64,000 nt of DNA, from positions 5,456,001 to 5,520,000 of the forward strand of contig BSBN01000763.1 in assembly GCA_027924645.1 (NCBI GenBank), given 5' to 3'. Within the stretch, counting starts at the first letter, position 1; the number at the start of each line of letters is the position of its first letter. Position numbers and translations under genes: made by a program. Positions 11,535-24,210 of this stretch are shown here, piece after piece. The stretch comes from Cunninghamia lanceolata. Taxonomy: Eukaryota > Streptophyta > Pinopsida > Cupressales > Cupressaceae. The notes below the pieces were generated by a model that had not been told where the DNA came from, made no database searches, and worked only from the letters and a program-made list of their open reading frames with translations.

Positions 11535-12361
11535 TTCAAACATTTATGTTGATCATGACCAGGTATTTTACAATAGGCACATTTGACCTTCTCTTTCTTA
11601 GGCTGGTCACCATTAGAAGATTAGGTCTCATTAGCTACTTTTGGGGCATCTTGTTTCTGATCCTTCTTCTCCTTGCTATTATTTTGTTTCTTATCCTTAT
11701 TATTACTACTTTGTCCTTTCTATTCTTTTGTGCCTTAGTTTATAGCCAGGGCATGTGACTTAGAGGACTTTAGAGTGCCCATCTGGATTACCTTATCTTT
11801 CTCCCATGTGAGAGAGATAGAAAAATCATCCAAAGATGGCATGGTGAATTGAGTACCAAGTGCACCCTTAGTAGCATAGAAGGTAGAAACAAATACAGAA
11901 TATTCTGAACTTACCTTAGAGAGAATACTAAGAATCAATTGTTTATCTTTCTTTTCAATTCCACACTATTTTAACTACAGCCTTAGTGATTTCAATTTTG
12001 TGAATAAATCTTGAATTGTGTTGAAGTTTCTAGGACCTAAACTAATTAGTTCATTTTCGAACATATAACCACTCATTGAATCTTGTGTACCAAATAGTGT
12101 TTCTAGCTTTGTCTAGATTTCATTTGAAGAATTCAAAGACTCAATATGAAAGAGAAAATTAGAATAAAACAACAAACACAATGTTCCATAGGCCTTATCA
12201 CATTTGTTAAACCACTTAGGCTTATCTTCATCTTTGGCAGGTTCAGTTTCTAGTCCCATTGTTATCCTATGCAACCCAACTTTAATTAAGTAGATTGTCA
12301 TGAATGATTTCCACTCAAAGTATTTGTAAGGAGTTAATATGGGTACTATTTTTTTATCCAT
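11535..12361 (-). pseudogene. Copia-1 gag relic
   Basis: Nucleocapsid/capsid protein. The likely start is the ATG at 12359-12361 (MDKKIVPIL). It is followed by the copia gag core: PYKYFEWKSFMTIYL, WFNKCDKAYGTL, a W-to-stop at SNEI*TKLETLFGTQD, then SLDDFSISLTWEKDKV. A lysine/asparagine-rich linker leads to one intact CCHC knuckle, CAYCKIPGHDQHKC, near 11540-11585. Several stops and at least one frame change are present. Upstream, 12362-13513 is a long leader without a convincing gene. Confidence 0.8.
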
Positions 12362-13513
12362 GGTGAAGAAATGCAGAAATAAAGTGCTAAAAAGAAGAGA
12401 ACACACATAGGAAAACCCCCCCTTTTCACTCAATCAAAGAACCCCCCAAGAAAATATGATCTGGCACTTTATAATTTAGTGCATTTACAACTACCACTAG
12501 CAAGAATTACTTAGTGGTCTTGATCTCAATGCTTTCAAAATCCTCAACAATAGGTGTATGCTAAGAGTACAATACTAGAATGAAACCAAGTGAAACTAAA
12601 AACACCACTACAATCTACTCAAAAAATCATCCATTTTCAAAAAAGGAAGTACCTCAATTCGAGGTCGTATGTAAAAGTTATGAGTCTCTGAAGTTTCAAA
12701 AATGGGAACTGTACAATGTCACTTGTGAGAATCTGTAATTTCTGGAAACTCTAGACACCAAAACCAAAAAATGGTCTACACCACTGTGAAGCCTACAAAA
12801 TTCTACCCCAAATAACAAAAATTGCTCCAAAAAAGGAGCTTGGATGACTGAGATAAAGGCCTACAAAGATTGAACGCCAAAATTAAAATGCCAACTGAGA
12901 GGGGGCCTGCAAAAAATTTATGATTTAGTTTGTGCATGATCTTTTTGATGCATGCAAAAAATAATTTAGATACCCAGATAGTTTTTCGATGCGATGAACA
13001 AAACTCAAAAAAATGTTTTTCTTTTTTATGTGCCTAAGATGTGGATCTAATGCAAAAAAATACCTCCAACATCAAAAAACAACATAATATGTCAAAATTT
13101 ATCTACGAGGCCTCTTAGATGCAATGGAAAGGTCCTTTTGGCCTGGAAATGCTCCAAACATAAGTTGTCTTCTAGATCTAAGCTTAAAACCCCCGTTCGA
13201 CAACTCTATCAAATGATCTCCAAATCGGATGAAATGAAAGCCAATCTTGATTTTCTTGAGCCTCCTGGATGCATTGGAATAGCCAGAAAGGTTGCTAGTA
13301 TAACCATAAATTCTACAATCACCCAGATCTCACAAAACACATATGCAAAACCCCAGAGGTTAAAATATTTCTATCAAACCTTTTTGATTCTCCAGATCAT
13401 CTGAAGATGCAAGAGAAGAGCATACTGGGTTTTCAGGAAACCTGCAAGTAAATCTTATTAGCCACCCCCAAATCTCTCAAAAATGATACTAAAATCTATT
13501 CTACACTAGAATA

Positions 13514-13525
13514 GTTCTGATACCA
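13514..13525 (-). other. Copia-1 primer-binding site
   Basis: The minus strand reads TGGTATCAGAAC directly against the right LTR, one base off the standard initiator-Met primer site TGGTATCAGAGC. It fixes the element's direction. Confidence 0.9.
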
Positions 13526-13920
13526 TGTTAGAATCTAAAAAGATGATTAACCCAGAAAACTAGTGCAAATGAATAGCTATTAAACTACGAATGCAAATGA
13601 TATGAAATCAAAATAGTAGCATAGAGTTAGTCTCCACAAGAGTAATGCAAATGCTCCAGAAGAAAAATAGCATTAAGAGGATGCAAAAGCAAAAGATGCA
13701 AAATGCAAGCTAGGAGGTGAGTATAAATAGACTAAAAGAGAGGGGAGAGGTGGCAAATACAACCAATGGGAAGAGTTTGCCACAATAGCCTAAAATAGGC
13801 AAGTACAACTCCCAGGGAAGATGTTGACACCTTGCACCCACTCAAACTAATACTCACTTAATTAACCCTAAGCAATCTTAATAACATGTGTAGGAAAAAC
13901 CTATGAATATAGGAAAATAA
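13526..13920 (-). repeat. Copia-1 5' LTR
   Basis: Begins TGTTAGAATC and ends near AGGAAAATAA. It is the direct repeat of 7735-8130. Confidence 0.88.
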
Positions 13921-16900
13921 ATAATCCAACTAGGAAAATAAAAATCTACAGTAACAAAAATAAGTCATTGAAGACACTCAAAAAGGATGAAACTGAACAA
14001 TAAAACCCTAAATATATGTGAGTTAAACAAAGTAGAAAATACTATCACACAGTCTCAAGAACCAATGGTGATAGAACCTACCTCGAAAATATCTTACACT
14101 CTAAGAGAAGATGAACTTGCATAAAATGGAGAGCTAAAGCTTTGTAGTTCTTGGTGACCTCTCAAGGGTTGTTTTCTTTCAAAGAATGAAACTAGATTTT
14201 ACTTATCCTTCGAGCATGGAATCAAAAATAAATCTTCAAAATTGGGGCAAAATATAAAGCACTAATGTACAATTTCTTGAATAATTTTTGGAGTGCTTAC
14301 CACTCATCATTGGTTAGTATCTCCTTCTTTAAGGCTTAAAAGACCTTGTTAAGATAAATAGTTTCCCCAAAGGAGATATTTTGTAGGTTGTCAATGGTGG
14401 TCTTGACTTGCACTTCCAATTGGGCTAGTGACTTGAAAATAGCCTCAACTTTCACAATGCTTGATGTATGTGACCAATCTAGCAATAAATGTAATACCCC
14501 AACCTTTACTTTAGGATATTAGTAGACAAAACATGCATGAACAATTGTTTCACATTACAATTACAACAAACACATGTCAGAACCTCATGCTTGCAAACAT
14601 GATGTTGTCAAAGTAGACCAACATCATGACCAAAGCACATGATGGCACTATAGAGTGTATAATAACACAAGGTCAATGTACACCAACATAGAATAAAACT
14701 AGTAGAAGACTTACACAAACATTGTGGAATAATGTCAATATGATGAGAAAAGAAGGATATAGAACCTCCCCTTGATTGATGATGGAGTACATGACTCATG
14801 ATAAACGTAAGACATGACAAGAATGGAAAGGACTAAATACCATTTTAAATTTCCTCCCTAACACATCCAAGTCTACAAGAAAACACCCAAAGGATAGATT
14901 CACAACATCCAAGCATACCATAAGTGGTTGGTTATAAGAAAGATCTATGAAAAATCACCCCAGTCTTGCTAGAGATTGACCAAGATCACTTAGGGACACA
15001 ACCATAAAACAAAAATGATCACAAATACCAAAGGACATAGTATAGAATCAAACCAACAAGGTAGGAATTCAAGGCAGATCCTAGGGAAGAACCTTTGTAT
15101 AGGAAATTCTTTTGAAAAGTGTCTAAAAGTGCTCATTGTTCTAAGGTCACCCCTTTTACTAGAAGAGATTGCCTAGGATAACCTAGGTTCAGCCTAGAGA
15201 TCATAGGGTTTCCCCTTTTTCTAGGGAAAGTCACTCCTTTTAGAAACAAGTGATTATGAGAACTGTACAGACTCCCAAATAGACAGTAGGGTTCCTAGAA
15301 ACACTAAAATTAGTTATAATACAACCAAGGGCATCCCAAACATACCTAAAACACCAATAAATGCTAAGGAGCATATTTTCACACCAAGAAACAAAACAAG
15401 GTCCCCAAGACTCACTTAGGTGCATGGATAAGCTAATGCAACACTAAGAGCATAAACACTAAACATGCCATAACTTTATTGATACATGATCTATTAATGC
15501 ATGGTTTGAAACTATTGTTTTCAATGAGTAAAGGTTACTACATTATATTCTTAAAACTCATAGAACATCAATATACAATTTCAACCAAAAAAGCACTATT
15601 TACATGCAAGCATTCATTACTCAAGAATACATCAACGGAACATACCAATATGTACCATCTCCAATTTATAAATATGAGTACAAAATCATATTACAAATGA
15701 TTTCCACATATTCATAACATATAAAAATAATATATAACATGATTACACACTATGCCCAAAATTCACCAAATTGGTACTTACACAATATGACATTTTCATT
15801 ATAAATCAGTGTATGAATTTAATTCAAATAATATTTATAAAAATATTACAAAGCAATAATCCCATCCAAAACATGAATACAAGGTGGTCCAATACAATGA
15901 TGAGAATAATATAAAATTACAACCTTTATATTCTCTTACAAAATTTCACCCAAAACCATAATTTATAACTTATCAAATTCAAACAATCAGGAGATGATAT
16001 CCTTGCATAATCTCCAAGATATGTCACCATGACCCATTGTGTATCCCAATGGTGATCAACACCACTCAACCATGTGGGACGTAAAGGCCCACCCCTCTAA
16101 AATAAGAGATGGACTCCAAGGCTATCAATCACAAACATGGCACAAAAAGGTTTGGCCACAAACACATATCAACTAAGAATGGTTTCTCAATACACAATTC
16201 AGGATGAATCATCAAATTAAATAAAAGGAAGACGTAAAGGTATGTAGAGGAGAGGAGTAAAATCCAAATCAACATTTTAAAGTAAAAGAAGGGAATATTA
16301 TACTTTACTCACTCTGAGTAAAAACTCACCTCAAGGAATGATTTTCATTAAGCATCACACATCAATTATATAGGGATCAATCAGGTTATAACATCACACA
16401 TCCACCACCTATGAATTAGTCCCAATGGATTGCTTTTAAATTATTTATTAAACATTGTCCATCAACCACACCATGGTTTGGTTTAAATTATATGTTTGAT
16501 TAGTTTTAAATCTCCTTTTCATTCATTTCAAGTTATCAACCACAAGTGGGTAGGCCCCAATGTTTATGCAACTATCCCTTAAGTTCCTTTTAGTTCTATT
16601 AAACATTGTGCATCAATCCCTCAAATGTATCGGGCCCAATGTTTTAGTCCAAGCCTCCAACTTGTCTCATTCCTAAAATAATATAAAGAGACCATTTAGT
16701 AATAATAGGTAAATCAGGTAAAAAACATCCTTACACCCAAACTCAATGTACAAGATTTCACTACCTCATATCATTTTCTATGAATCCACAAAATAAAACA
16801 CATACAATAAGTTATAACTATAAAAAATACACTTTTGATCTTTTTGTAAAAGTGAAGAGTAACCAAGATGCCATTTATGAAGATTCAAGAACCTTAAAAA

Positions 16901-18228
16901 AATTATTCAATTTTAAAAACATAAAATACCAAAAAGCAAAAGATACCTTTTTTCTCTAAATCTACCCAACAACACTTTTACAATCACATAATTTTTTTGA
17001 GAAATTTTTCTAGGTTTGGGTGCAAATTTAACTTTCCAAAAAATAAAAGTAATACCTTCAAATGAATTTCTACTTCTACCCTTTCCCCTTCATATAAATC
17101 AATACACTAAATCTCCCTCTCTAATTTACTCCCAAGAATATAACAATGATACCTATTGGCATGATAAATCCAACAACATTCCCTAATTTCATTGTTTGTA
17201 TACAAGTCAAAACATATGATTATTTATCTAAAATATTGAATGTCCCAAACATAAATTTTATGTAAATATGCTTAGATCTGAAATACTCAAATGATTTTGA
17301 AAAACCAAAGATAAAATATGATGAAATCTCAAATACCCCCAACAATTAGAAATATATCTACAGTCAAACCCACCCAAAAACTAGACATGCACTACCATGA
17401 CCCAAACAAATTGATTTTTCTTAATCGTATTTGAAACTCATGAAACCAACAACAAATAAGCTACAACATACTTTAATCACATTGTGATCACCAATATCCC
17501 ATTAAGGCAAGGTGAGATCATATGATGATAAAATTGAATAAACTATGTAGATTTAATCACAAAATCCATGCCAAAAATATAAACAACCTTTGCACACATA
17601 AATGGGAACTTCAAAATATGCTAGAGATGATTCTTATTAATCAAATGTATAGAAAAAAACTGAAATATATCAGATATTACAGAAATATAAATGATTGATA
17701 AATCTGAAATAATCTTCTATATGTTGGAGCTCTCTTTTATGTAATCTTGTAAATGCAAAACTATTAAAAATATATGCTAAAAATCCAAACAAATATTTGA
17801 AGTAAAAATACAACATATAAGTGATATTTCCCTCAAGAAACCTAAGGGTTTTCATCCTCTAATCTCCAAGAATCCATGGGGTTTCATCCTCAAATCCTAT
17901 AGTTGAACACAAGTGCTCAAATGGTTAAGAAAATTGTTTAATTAGCACAAGATACAAACTGGTGAGTTTGCTTGAGTTATATAGAAGTTGTGACCACAAA
18001 TCACAATGTCCCATTAGGCCAAAATAAATATTAATAAAAAACATTTTTAAATATTCCCTCTCAAAATAGGCCCCATTAAGAGTTGTCATAACATCCTCTT
18101 ACACCCGAGTATATTTAGCTAGTCAAAGATGTTCTGACTATGAAAGAGCATCTTATTTGTAATTTCTCCTATTTTTTCTCTCAAAGGATATGGGAGGACA
18201 TTGTAATCTCCAAAGAATGAATTAGAAG
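13921..18228. other. Unassigned interval with an LTR-like terminus at 14492
   Basis: No sustained gene was found. At 14492 the string TGTAATACCCCAACC resembles the 5' end of gypsy LTRs, which often run TGTAACACCC to GGGTGTTACA. I found no matching second copy or target duplication. A minus-strand frame near 14265-14470 has an alpha-helical look (AQLEVQVKTTIDNLQ and a later ALKKEILTNDEW) with stops, and I do not recognise it. Bases 15480-17900 are very AT-rich and have no long frame on either strand. Confidence 0.3.
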
Positions 18229-18248
18229 TGTAGATTTTGTATTTTATT
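18229..18248. repeat. LINE target-site duplication, 3'-end copy
   Basis: TGTAGATTTTGTATTTTATT matches 26938-26957 with one mismatch in 20. It overlaps the T run that represents the LINE poly(A) tail on the plus strand. Confidence 0.85.
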
Positions 18249-19469
18249 TTTTTTGCTTGGTCAAAGGTGTAGAGCACCTAAACTTATATTAATAGATAGT
18301 AAACAAAATCCCCATGAAGGGAATACAAAAGAAAGTAGCCAAATTATACAAAAACCTCCATCCCTAGGTAAAAATAAAGCATTAAGCCAGTTCACAGGGA
18401 GAGAAGGAACCAAAAAGATCAAAATTTTATATGATCATTACAGATAGAAATCTGAACTAAATACATAGATAAAGCTTGCATAAATTAAAGAAGAGGATTT
18501 TCGGTGTTAAGATCCTCAACCAAAAAACCCTAACGAGGAGGATCAACAAGAGGAGCAACATCGTTTAGATTAACAACAATAGGAGGAGCCAGGGGTTGGA
18601 AATAAATCAAGAAGGACTATGCATTAAAAACATCCCTTACATGTCCTACCAACTCAATACCTAATTGTCTGGTGTGACAGAACAGAGAATTCTCAATTGT
18701 AACCGAACAATCATTCTGCAGGCCATGAATAACAACATTGAAAACACAATGATGGGCTAGAAGTCTATGAATATCACTGAAAGAAAACTCCACTAATTGG
18801 AGTAGACCCCAAATGTAGATCATAATTTGTAACTATATCATTAAAATTCACTTCTGAGAACAAGAAATCTTGAACAAATTTGGTAGAAACTTCCTTAACC
18901 ATGGCATTAGACAAGAAATGGGAGACTACTTGAGAAGGATAGATAGTCTAAGGGAGACAAAGCACCTCCTTATCATACACCTCAATGATGGAATCTTCAA
19001 CCTCCTCATTTTCCAACTTAAAGATGTTCGACATCAAATCAGAATGTAGTGCTCCTTGAGAAAGCATAGATCCCACTTTTCAATGGGAAAAAACATTCAT
19101 TTATTTTGTTGAATTGAATCCATAAGAGCAACACTAAGTTGAAAGCAAGCTCCTTCAAAGACAAGGAAAATCTAGTAGAACTCAAAAAAAGAGATAAGAT
19201 GTGCTGAATGAGTGGTTGAAAGGAGATTAAAAAGGTGGATGACACAAGTGTCATAATTATCATAATCTCAAAATGAGCAAGTTGGATTATGGTAGTACTT
19301 GAGGCATCATCAGGAGTAAATGTGGAAAGTACTTAAAACATCCCATCACTCATGTCGACTGCTAGTAGCCAAAGGATAAAATAGAGGACACATGCCAACC
19401 AATTAATCTCATAATAACATGTACCTGCCAAAATAAAACATAAGGGGTTAGCAAAAGAAGGGAGCTCCT
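18249..19469 (-). other. LINE 3' UTR and RNase H downstream region
   Basis: On the minus strand this follows the RNase H stop and ends in a phrase of the type TTTGACCAAGC followed by an A run, as in many plant LINE 3' ends. I see no separate gene. Confidence 0.6.
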
Positions 19470-20069
19470 CTAAGAAAGAGGCAATCTATTAGATTTATCT
19501 AAGTCAATCAATTCCCTAATTCTTGGGAAATCAAGAAGGGAATTAGAATCAATTGTTAAAGATTGTTGAGTCATTTGACATGTGAGATTCCCAAGCAAAT
19601 CAACAATTTGATTCCCTTCACAGTAGATATGATTGCAATTGTATTCTTGAAAATCATTAAGGATCTCTTTGGCTACTTGAAGAATATTCCCCACTTTCCA
19701 AATAATATCTGAATTATTTGAAATTGCATTAATAATAAATAAAGAATCACCCTCAATAATCATTGAAGAAAAAATTTGCTTCTTTAAAAGAGTCAAGCCC
19801 ATGAGAAGGGCCTGAGCTTCAGCTTCATTACTAGTGCCCTCCAAAATTTTAGAGGCCTTTTCAACCACCAGAGAACCTAAATGATCTCTAAGAACTTAAC
19901 AAATACATGATTTTATTGGATTACCCTTAGAGGAACCATCAAAATTCAGTTTAATCCAATTAGGGGATAGTGGAACCCATCAAATGAGCTTTCTATTATT
20001 AATAGGAGTAGGATGAATTGCACTAAGATTCAAAGGATGGAGAAAAGAACAACTCCTAAGAAGTGAAAC
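19470..20069 (-). pseudogene. LINE C-terminal RNase H domain
   Basis: A plant-type RNase H appended to L1 ORF2. On the minus strand, WIKLNFDGSSKGNP (near 19930-19975) holds the first catalytic Asp. EAEAQALLMGLTLLK holds the catalytic Glu, IIEGDSLFIINAISN the second Asp, and IYCEGNQIVDLLGNL the region around the last acidic or His site. Stops interrupt the start. The domain is separated from the rest of ORF2 only by the solo LTR at 20070-21589. The protein reads across that site when the LTR and one target copy are ignored. Confidence 0.85.
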
Positions 20070-21589
20070 TATGGCAAGTATGTGCCTATTCGGTGTTGTC
20101 ATTGATGTCAACATATTTGTGTTGTCATTGGTGTCAACTGTGCTCCTATTTTGTTTTTTTCTTGTAATGAGTAAGATACTTTATATTTACTTATGTAAGT
20201 AATCTTGATGTTGAGGATATTGAGAAAATTAGCTTCTCCGGTAGAAATAGTGAGTTGCAATGGAAACAATGTATTGCATATAGAAGGACAGTTCAAGAGA
20301 TTTCTCCTCATTTCCTGTAGGATGAATATCTTTGTCTGTGGATTGGAAGTTATTTAGAAGTCCATCTGAAGATTCTATGTTTTGAGTTTGAGCCTCCAGT
20401 ATGAAGAATTGAGTGAGTTATGTTCACCAGAGTGAAAACAGCTTTTTTTGTATGTTTGGCAAAGACAAAGAGAGAGTATTATGCTCAGCATTCCTCCGCA
20501 TTGAAGTATTTTAATCTGCAATTCTAGAGTTAAGTTTGAGATGATTTTAAGCGCTTTCAACTCTAATGGTTCATGATTTGGCAGTCTGCAAGCTATCCTT
20601 TCTTTATGACAGTAGCTGATAGTGTTGTTCTTGTGCTCCAGTTTGAAGAATCTTCTTGACAGAGTGGTTAGAGATCGTACGGTTGTTCCTGGTGATTACA
20701 ATGTTCTTGTGGATGTCTCCTAATCATGTTCCTACCTTTGGATTTGTCCATAAAGAGAAGTTTGGATCATAAAAGAAGAATGTTCTTAGAAGACCTAGTA
20801 TTAACTCCAGTCTTGGTTGATTTGGTTGATTTCACTATTTGCAGAGATGCATTGAAGATTGTAGAAGCATGTTGTGGCATGGAGAATTACATTTGAGTCC
20901 CAGCTAAGGTGTGGTGTGTTCATCATACTTCTCTACATCTTTCCTTAGCTAAATTTTGTAATAGGTCTAGACCTATTTCTGTGTATGTTTTGTAATGCCA
21001 ACTTTGGAGAATGTTCCAATGGTTGATGAATGTAATACAGACCTTGATGTACATTCAAAGGTTGATGAATTGTATAAAAGCATACAATAGAGTTGCGAAA
21101 AAGTGTGTGAATGTGAATATGAAGAGATAAGTGCGAAGGTGTGAAAGAGTAGAGCAGAGAAGTTATATTGTGCTTCAATGGAACTGAATCCTAGCATGGA
21201 GTAGATGCTACTTAATCAGTTCACCACTTTGGCAGTGACCCACCCCTTGGTAGTGAGTTATAGCCCCTTTGGCAGTGAGCCATTCTTTGCAGTGAGCAAT
21301 TTGGGCAGTGAGCCCTGTAGGCAGTGAGCCTCTATTTTTCGGTATTGTTATAACTCATATATTTATGTGGGCTAAAACCCATCGTGGTTTTTCCCTTTTA
21401 GGGTTTCCCACATAAAAATCTGGTGTCTACTGTGTTGGATGTATGATTGTGATTAAGTTTATGGTTTCATGCTTTCATGGTTAAATCTGATTATAAGTAA
21501 TTAAGTTATCGATGGTTTGATATTCATATGAAGCTAAGTTTTTGTGACAACTAATTCACCCCTTGTTAGTTGTCCGGTGTATTTCAACA
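20070..21589 (+). repeat. Solo LTR of the Copia-A family inside the LINE
   Basis: 1,520 bases starting TATGGCAAGTATG and ending GTATTTCAACA. They match the reverse complement of the Copia-A LTRs, which start TGTTGCAAGTATG and end GCATTTCAACA. The shared internal landmarks are a TGTTGTCATTGATGTCAAC phrase near the start, spaced GGCAGTGAGCC units (21226-21340) and a TTCACCCC phrase near the end. Flanks are GAAAC (20065-20069) and GAAGC (21590-21594), a target duplication with one mismatch. No interior remains, so the element was removed by LTR-LTR recombination. Confidence 0.9.
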
Positions 21590-22250
21590 GAAGCATCCCA
21601 AGAGGAGAAAGAAGAACTATGCCTCTTCCTAACCTGAACCATGACCAATTCAGAGATGGAGATTTCAATCTTCCCAACAACTTCTAGAACTGATAAAGAA
21701 TGTTTTTTGAAAGTTCTTCTATTTCTTTCTAACCAAATGTTCCATATAACCACAGAAGGTGTGATGGACCAAATAGATGAGAACATAGAATTAGAATACA
21801 TCATTGGCCAACTTTGAAAAAGACTTAGAATATTGTTTGGAAAAGGACCATGCCAGCTTAGCTTCTTGTAAAGTTTCAACCAACAATTATAAGCATAAGG
21901 GCATAGTAACAATAAGTGAGAAACATTCTCTTCTTCCTTACCACATAAAACACAATTAAAGGCATTATAAATTCCCAACTTAACAACTCTATCACTAGTA
22001 AGGATCTTATTTCTCAACACCATCCAAGCAAAAGAACTTTCTTTAGGAAGAAAACATTTATCCCAACATAAATGGTGAGTCCAATCCTACAAATGAACCT
22101 TAGAAGAGGTGAGAGAAAAATAGCCTTGCTTCATAGTATAATATCTAGACTTAGAAGGGCTCCAAACAAGCTGATCTGAAAAAGGAGAAAAGAAAACTTT
22201 TCTATTACCCAAGATATCTAAAAGTAGAACATTTTGAGATTGAGGAAACA
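21590..22250 (-). pseudogene. LINE zinc-finger RT-associated domain (zf-RVT type)
   Basis: Part of plant L1 ORF2 between RT and RNase H. The open stretch at 21556-22023 reads VLRNKILTSDRVVKLGI, then CVLCGKEEENVSHLLLLC (the Cys-Cys...His...Cys zinc site), YNCWLKL and later VVIWNIWLERNRRTF, all typical of the family. The first codons after 21590 (SWDA) join naturally to the RNase H part left of the solo LTR. Confidence 0.85.
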
Positions 22251-24210
22251 AAAGGCCTAAAAAATCTCTCCATTAAATATTTCCAGAAGTAAAAGAAGAA
22301 GAAATATCAAAATAATCTCTGACCTTAGTCCTCCAATGATGAGAAAAAACTTGTTTAGCCATATCCAAACCTTCAAAGGAATTGTGAGCAGGATAACCAT
22401 TCCAAGAATCCTCCCAAAAGAGAGCCATTTCTCCATTGTGAATCTTCCAAGAAATATGTGAAATAATGACATCTCGACATTTGACAATGAAATTCCAAAA
22501 TTTAGAGCCAATAGGAGGATTAGAAATAGTGAATATCCTAATCGGATAAGGAGAATCAAGATATTTAGCTTGCATCAATTTGCACCATTTTGGATCTAGT
22601 TTGATAAACATATACTAGGCTAGTTTGGCTCCTAAAGCTAGATTTTGAGCCTCAATATTAAGTACACCTGCACCCCCAAATTTCTTATAAGTACAAATTT
22701 TGTCCCATGAAATAAGAGCAACTTTTGAAGACTTAGAATTATTAAGATTGCCTTTCCAAAGGAAGTTCCTCAAAACTTTTTCCATCTTAGCTTTAATACC
22801 CTTAGGTAAATTCAAAATTGAAAACATATAAACTGGAATAGTAGAAAGGACAACCTTGATTAGAGTAAGTTTCCCAGAGTAAGTCAACCATCTATTTTTC
22901 TAAATATTGATTTTGGCTTGAATAGCGTCCAAGAGTTTGAACCAAAAAGTGCTCTTATTTTCCTTTGCAAAGAGAGGGATTCCTAGGTAAAGAGAAGGCA
23001 CAGTTTCAATTTTGAAACCCAAAAGATGACAAATTCTAGCTTGCACCTGAGGAACTATATTGAAGATTTTTTTTGATTTGCTAGGGTTAATCATTTGTCT
23101 TGAGACCCCACAATAAGAATTCAACACTTCTTTAATCATTTTTTCTTCTTTGATAGAAGGAATTCCAAAAAAATGAGTGTCATTTGCAAATAATCTTTGA
23201 GTAATAGAATAATTGAATATTGGAATTTTAATTCCCTTCCAATTTTCTTGCTCCTTAGTAACTTGGATGGTTCTACTCAAAGCCTCAGCCATTAGAATAA
23301 ATAAAGAGGGAGAAATAGGATCATCTTGTCTGATTCCTTGAGAATAATGGAGAAACCCAAAAGTTTAACCATTCAAAGAAATAGAAAAATAAGCCCCTAA
23401 AATGCAAGCAAAAATCCATTTACACCATTTGGAAGAAAAGCCAAACTTTCTGAGAATTGAAATTATAAATTGCCAATTGACTCTATCATAAGCTTTCAAC
23501 ATGTCAATCTTTATCAACATTGATAGAATTTTGTTTTTAACAATGGAATGAATAACCTCATTTGCAAAAATGGCACCTTCTGGGGTTTCTTTCCTTGGGA
23601 AAAATCCTCCATGTTCCAAGGAAATAATGTTTAGTAAAATATCTGTAAGCCTAAGACTTATGGATTTAGTAATAAACTTGTAAATATAATTACAAAGAGA
23701 AATGGGTCTGAAATCTACAAAAGAAGGGCTAGGTTTTCTGGGAATAAGATCCAAAATAGTAGAATTAAACTCTTTCAAAATATTTGAGTTTCTTCTAGCC
23801 TCTTCAAAATGTAGCCAAACATCTCTCCCAATGAAGTCCCAATACTTCTGAAAAATAGGGTTGTAAACCCATTAGAACCTAGAGCCTTATCAGGAGCCAA
23901 GGAGAAGATTACAAATTTGACTTCCTCCAAAGTAAAGGGTGCAGTAAGTTTATTATTATCTTCATCAGTGATACAATGAGGAATATTATAAAGATCACCA
24001 TTTAAAGGAAAGTTCTAATAATCCAAGGACAAAAGACTTTTGAAAAAATGAATAGCCTCTTGATGAATTTCTACTTGACTATCAAGATCTCTACCATCAG
24101 AACTCTTAATTGAAAGAACTAAATTATGATATTGTCTCACCTTTACAGAAGCATAGAAAATTTTTGTATTTTTTTCTCCTTCAACCATAATTCCATGGAT
24201 CTCTGTCTCC
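22251..24210 (-). pseudogene. LINE reverse transcriptase, broken
   Basis: Core of L1 ORF2. Visible in order on the minus strand are PRKPSPSFVDFRPISLCNYIYK (motif 2 region, near 23690-23750), LSMLIKIDMLKAYDRVNW (first catalytic Asp, near 23480-23530), a break at 23300-23365, and ITQRLFANDTHFFG (near 23150-23200). Next come MINPSKSKKIFN, YLGIPLF, and the thumb (YSGKLTLIKVVLSTIPVYM). The usual FADD pair is FAND, so one of the two active-site aspartates is Asn. Several frameshifts split the frame (22611, 22887, 23292, 23778). The domain order is complete but non-functional. Confidence 0.88.

Larger units (their letters stand above)
7735..13920 (-). mobile_element. Copia-1: old Ty1/copia element, minus strand
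   Basis: Two direct repeats of about 395 bases (7735-8130 and 13526-13920) flank a copia-ordered interior read on the minus strand: gag, zinc knuckle, protease, integrase, RT, RNase H. An initiator-Met primer site abuts the right LTR. I count 31 differences in about 396 aligned bases between the LTRs (about 7.8%), more than in Copia-2 or Copia-3, so it is older. Stops, and replaced catalytic residues in protease, integrase and RT, show it is dead. No clean target duplication was found: AAAAG precedes 7735, but its right-hand match is unclear. Confidence 0.93.

Noticed and set aside
13138..13404. Plus-strand 88-codon frame between Copia-1 LTR and gag
   Set aside because: Lies antisense in the element leader, with no motif or supporting context.
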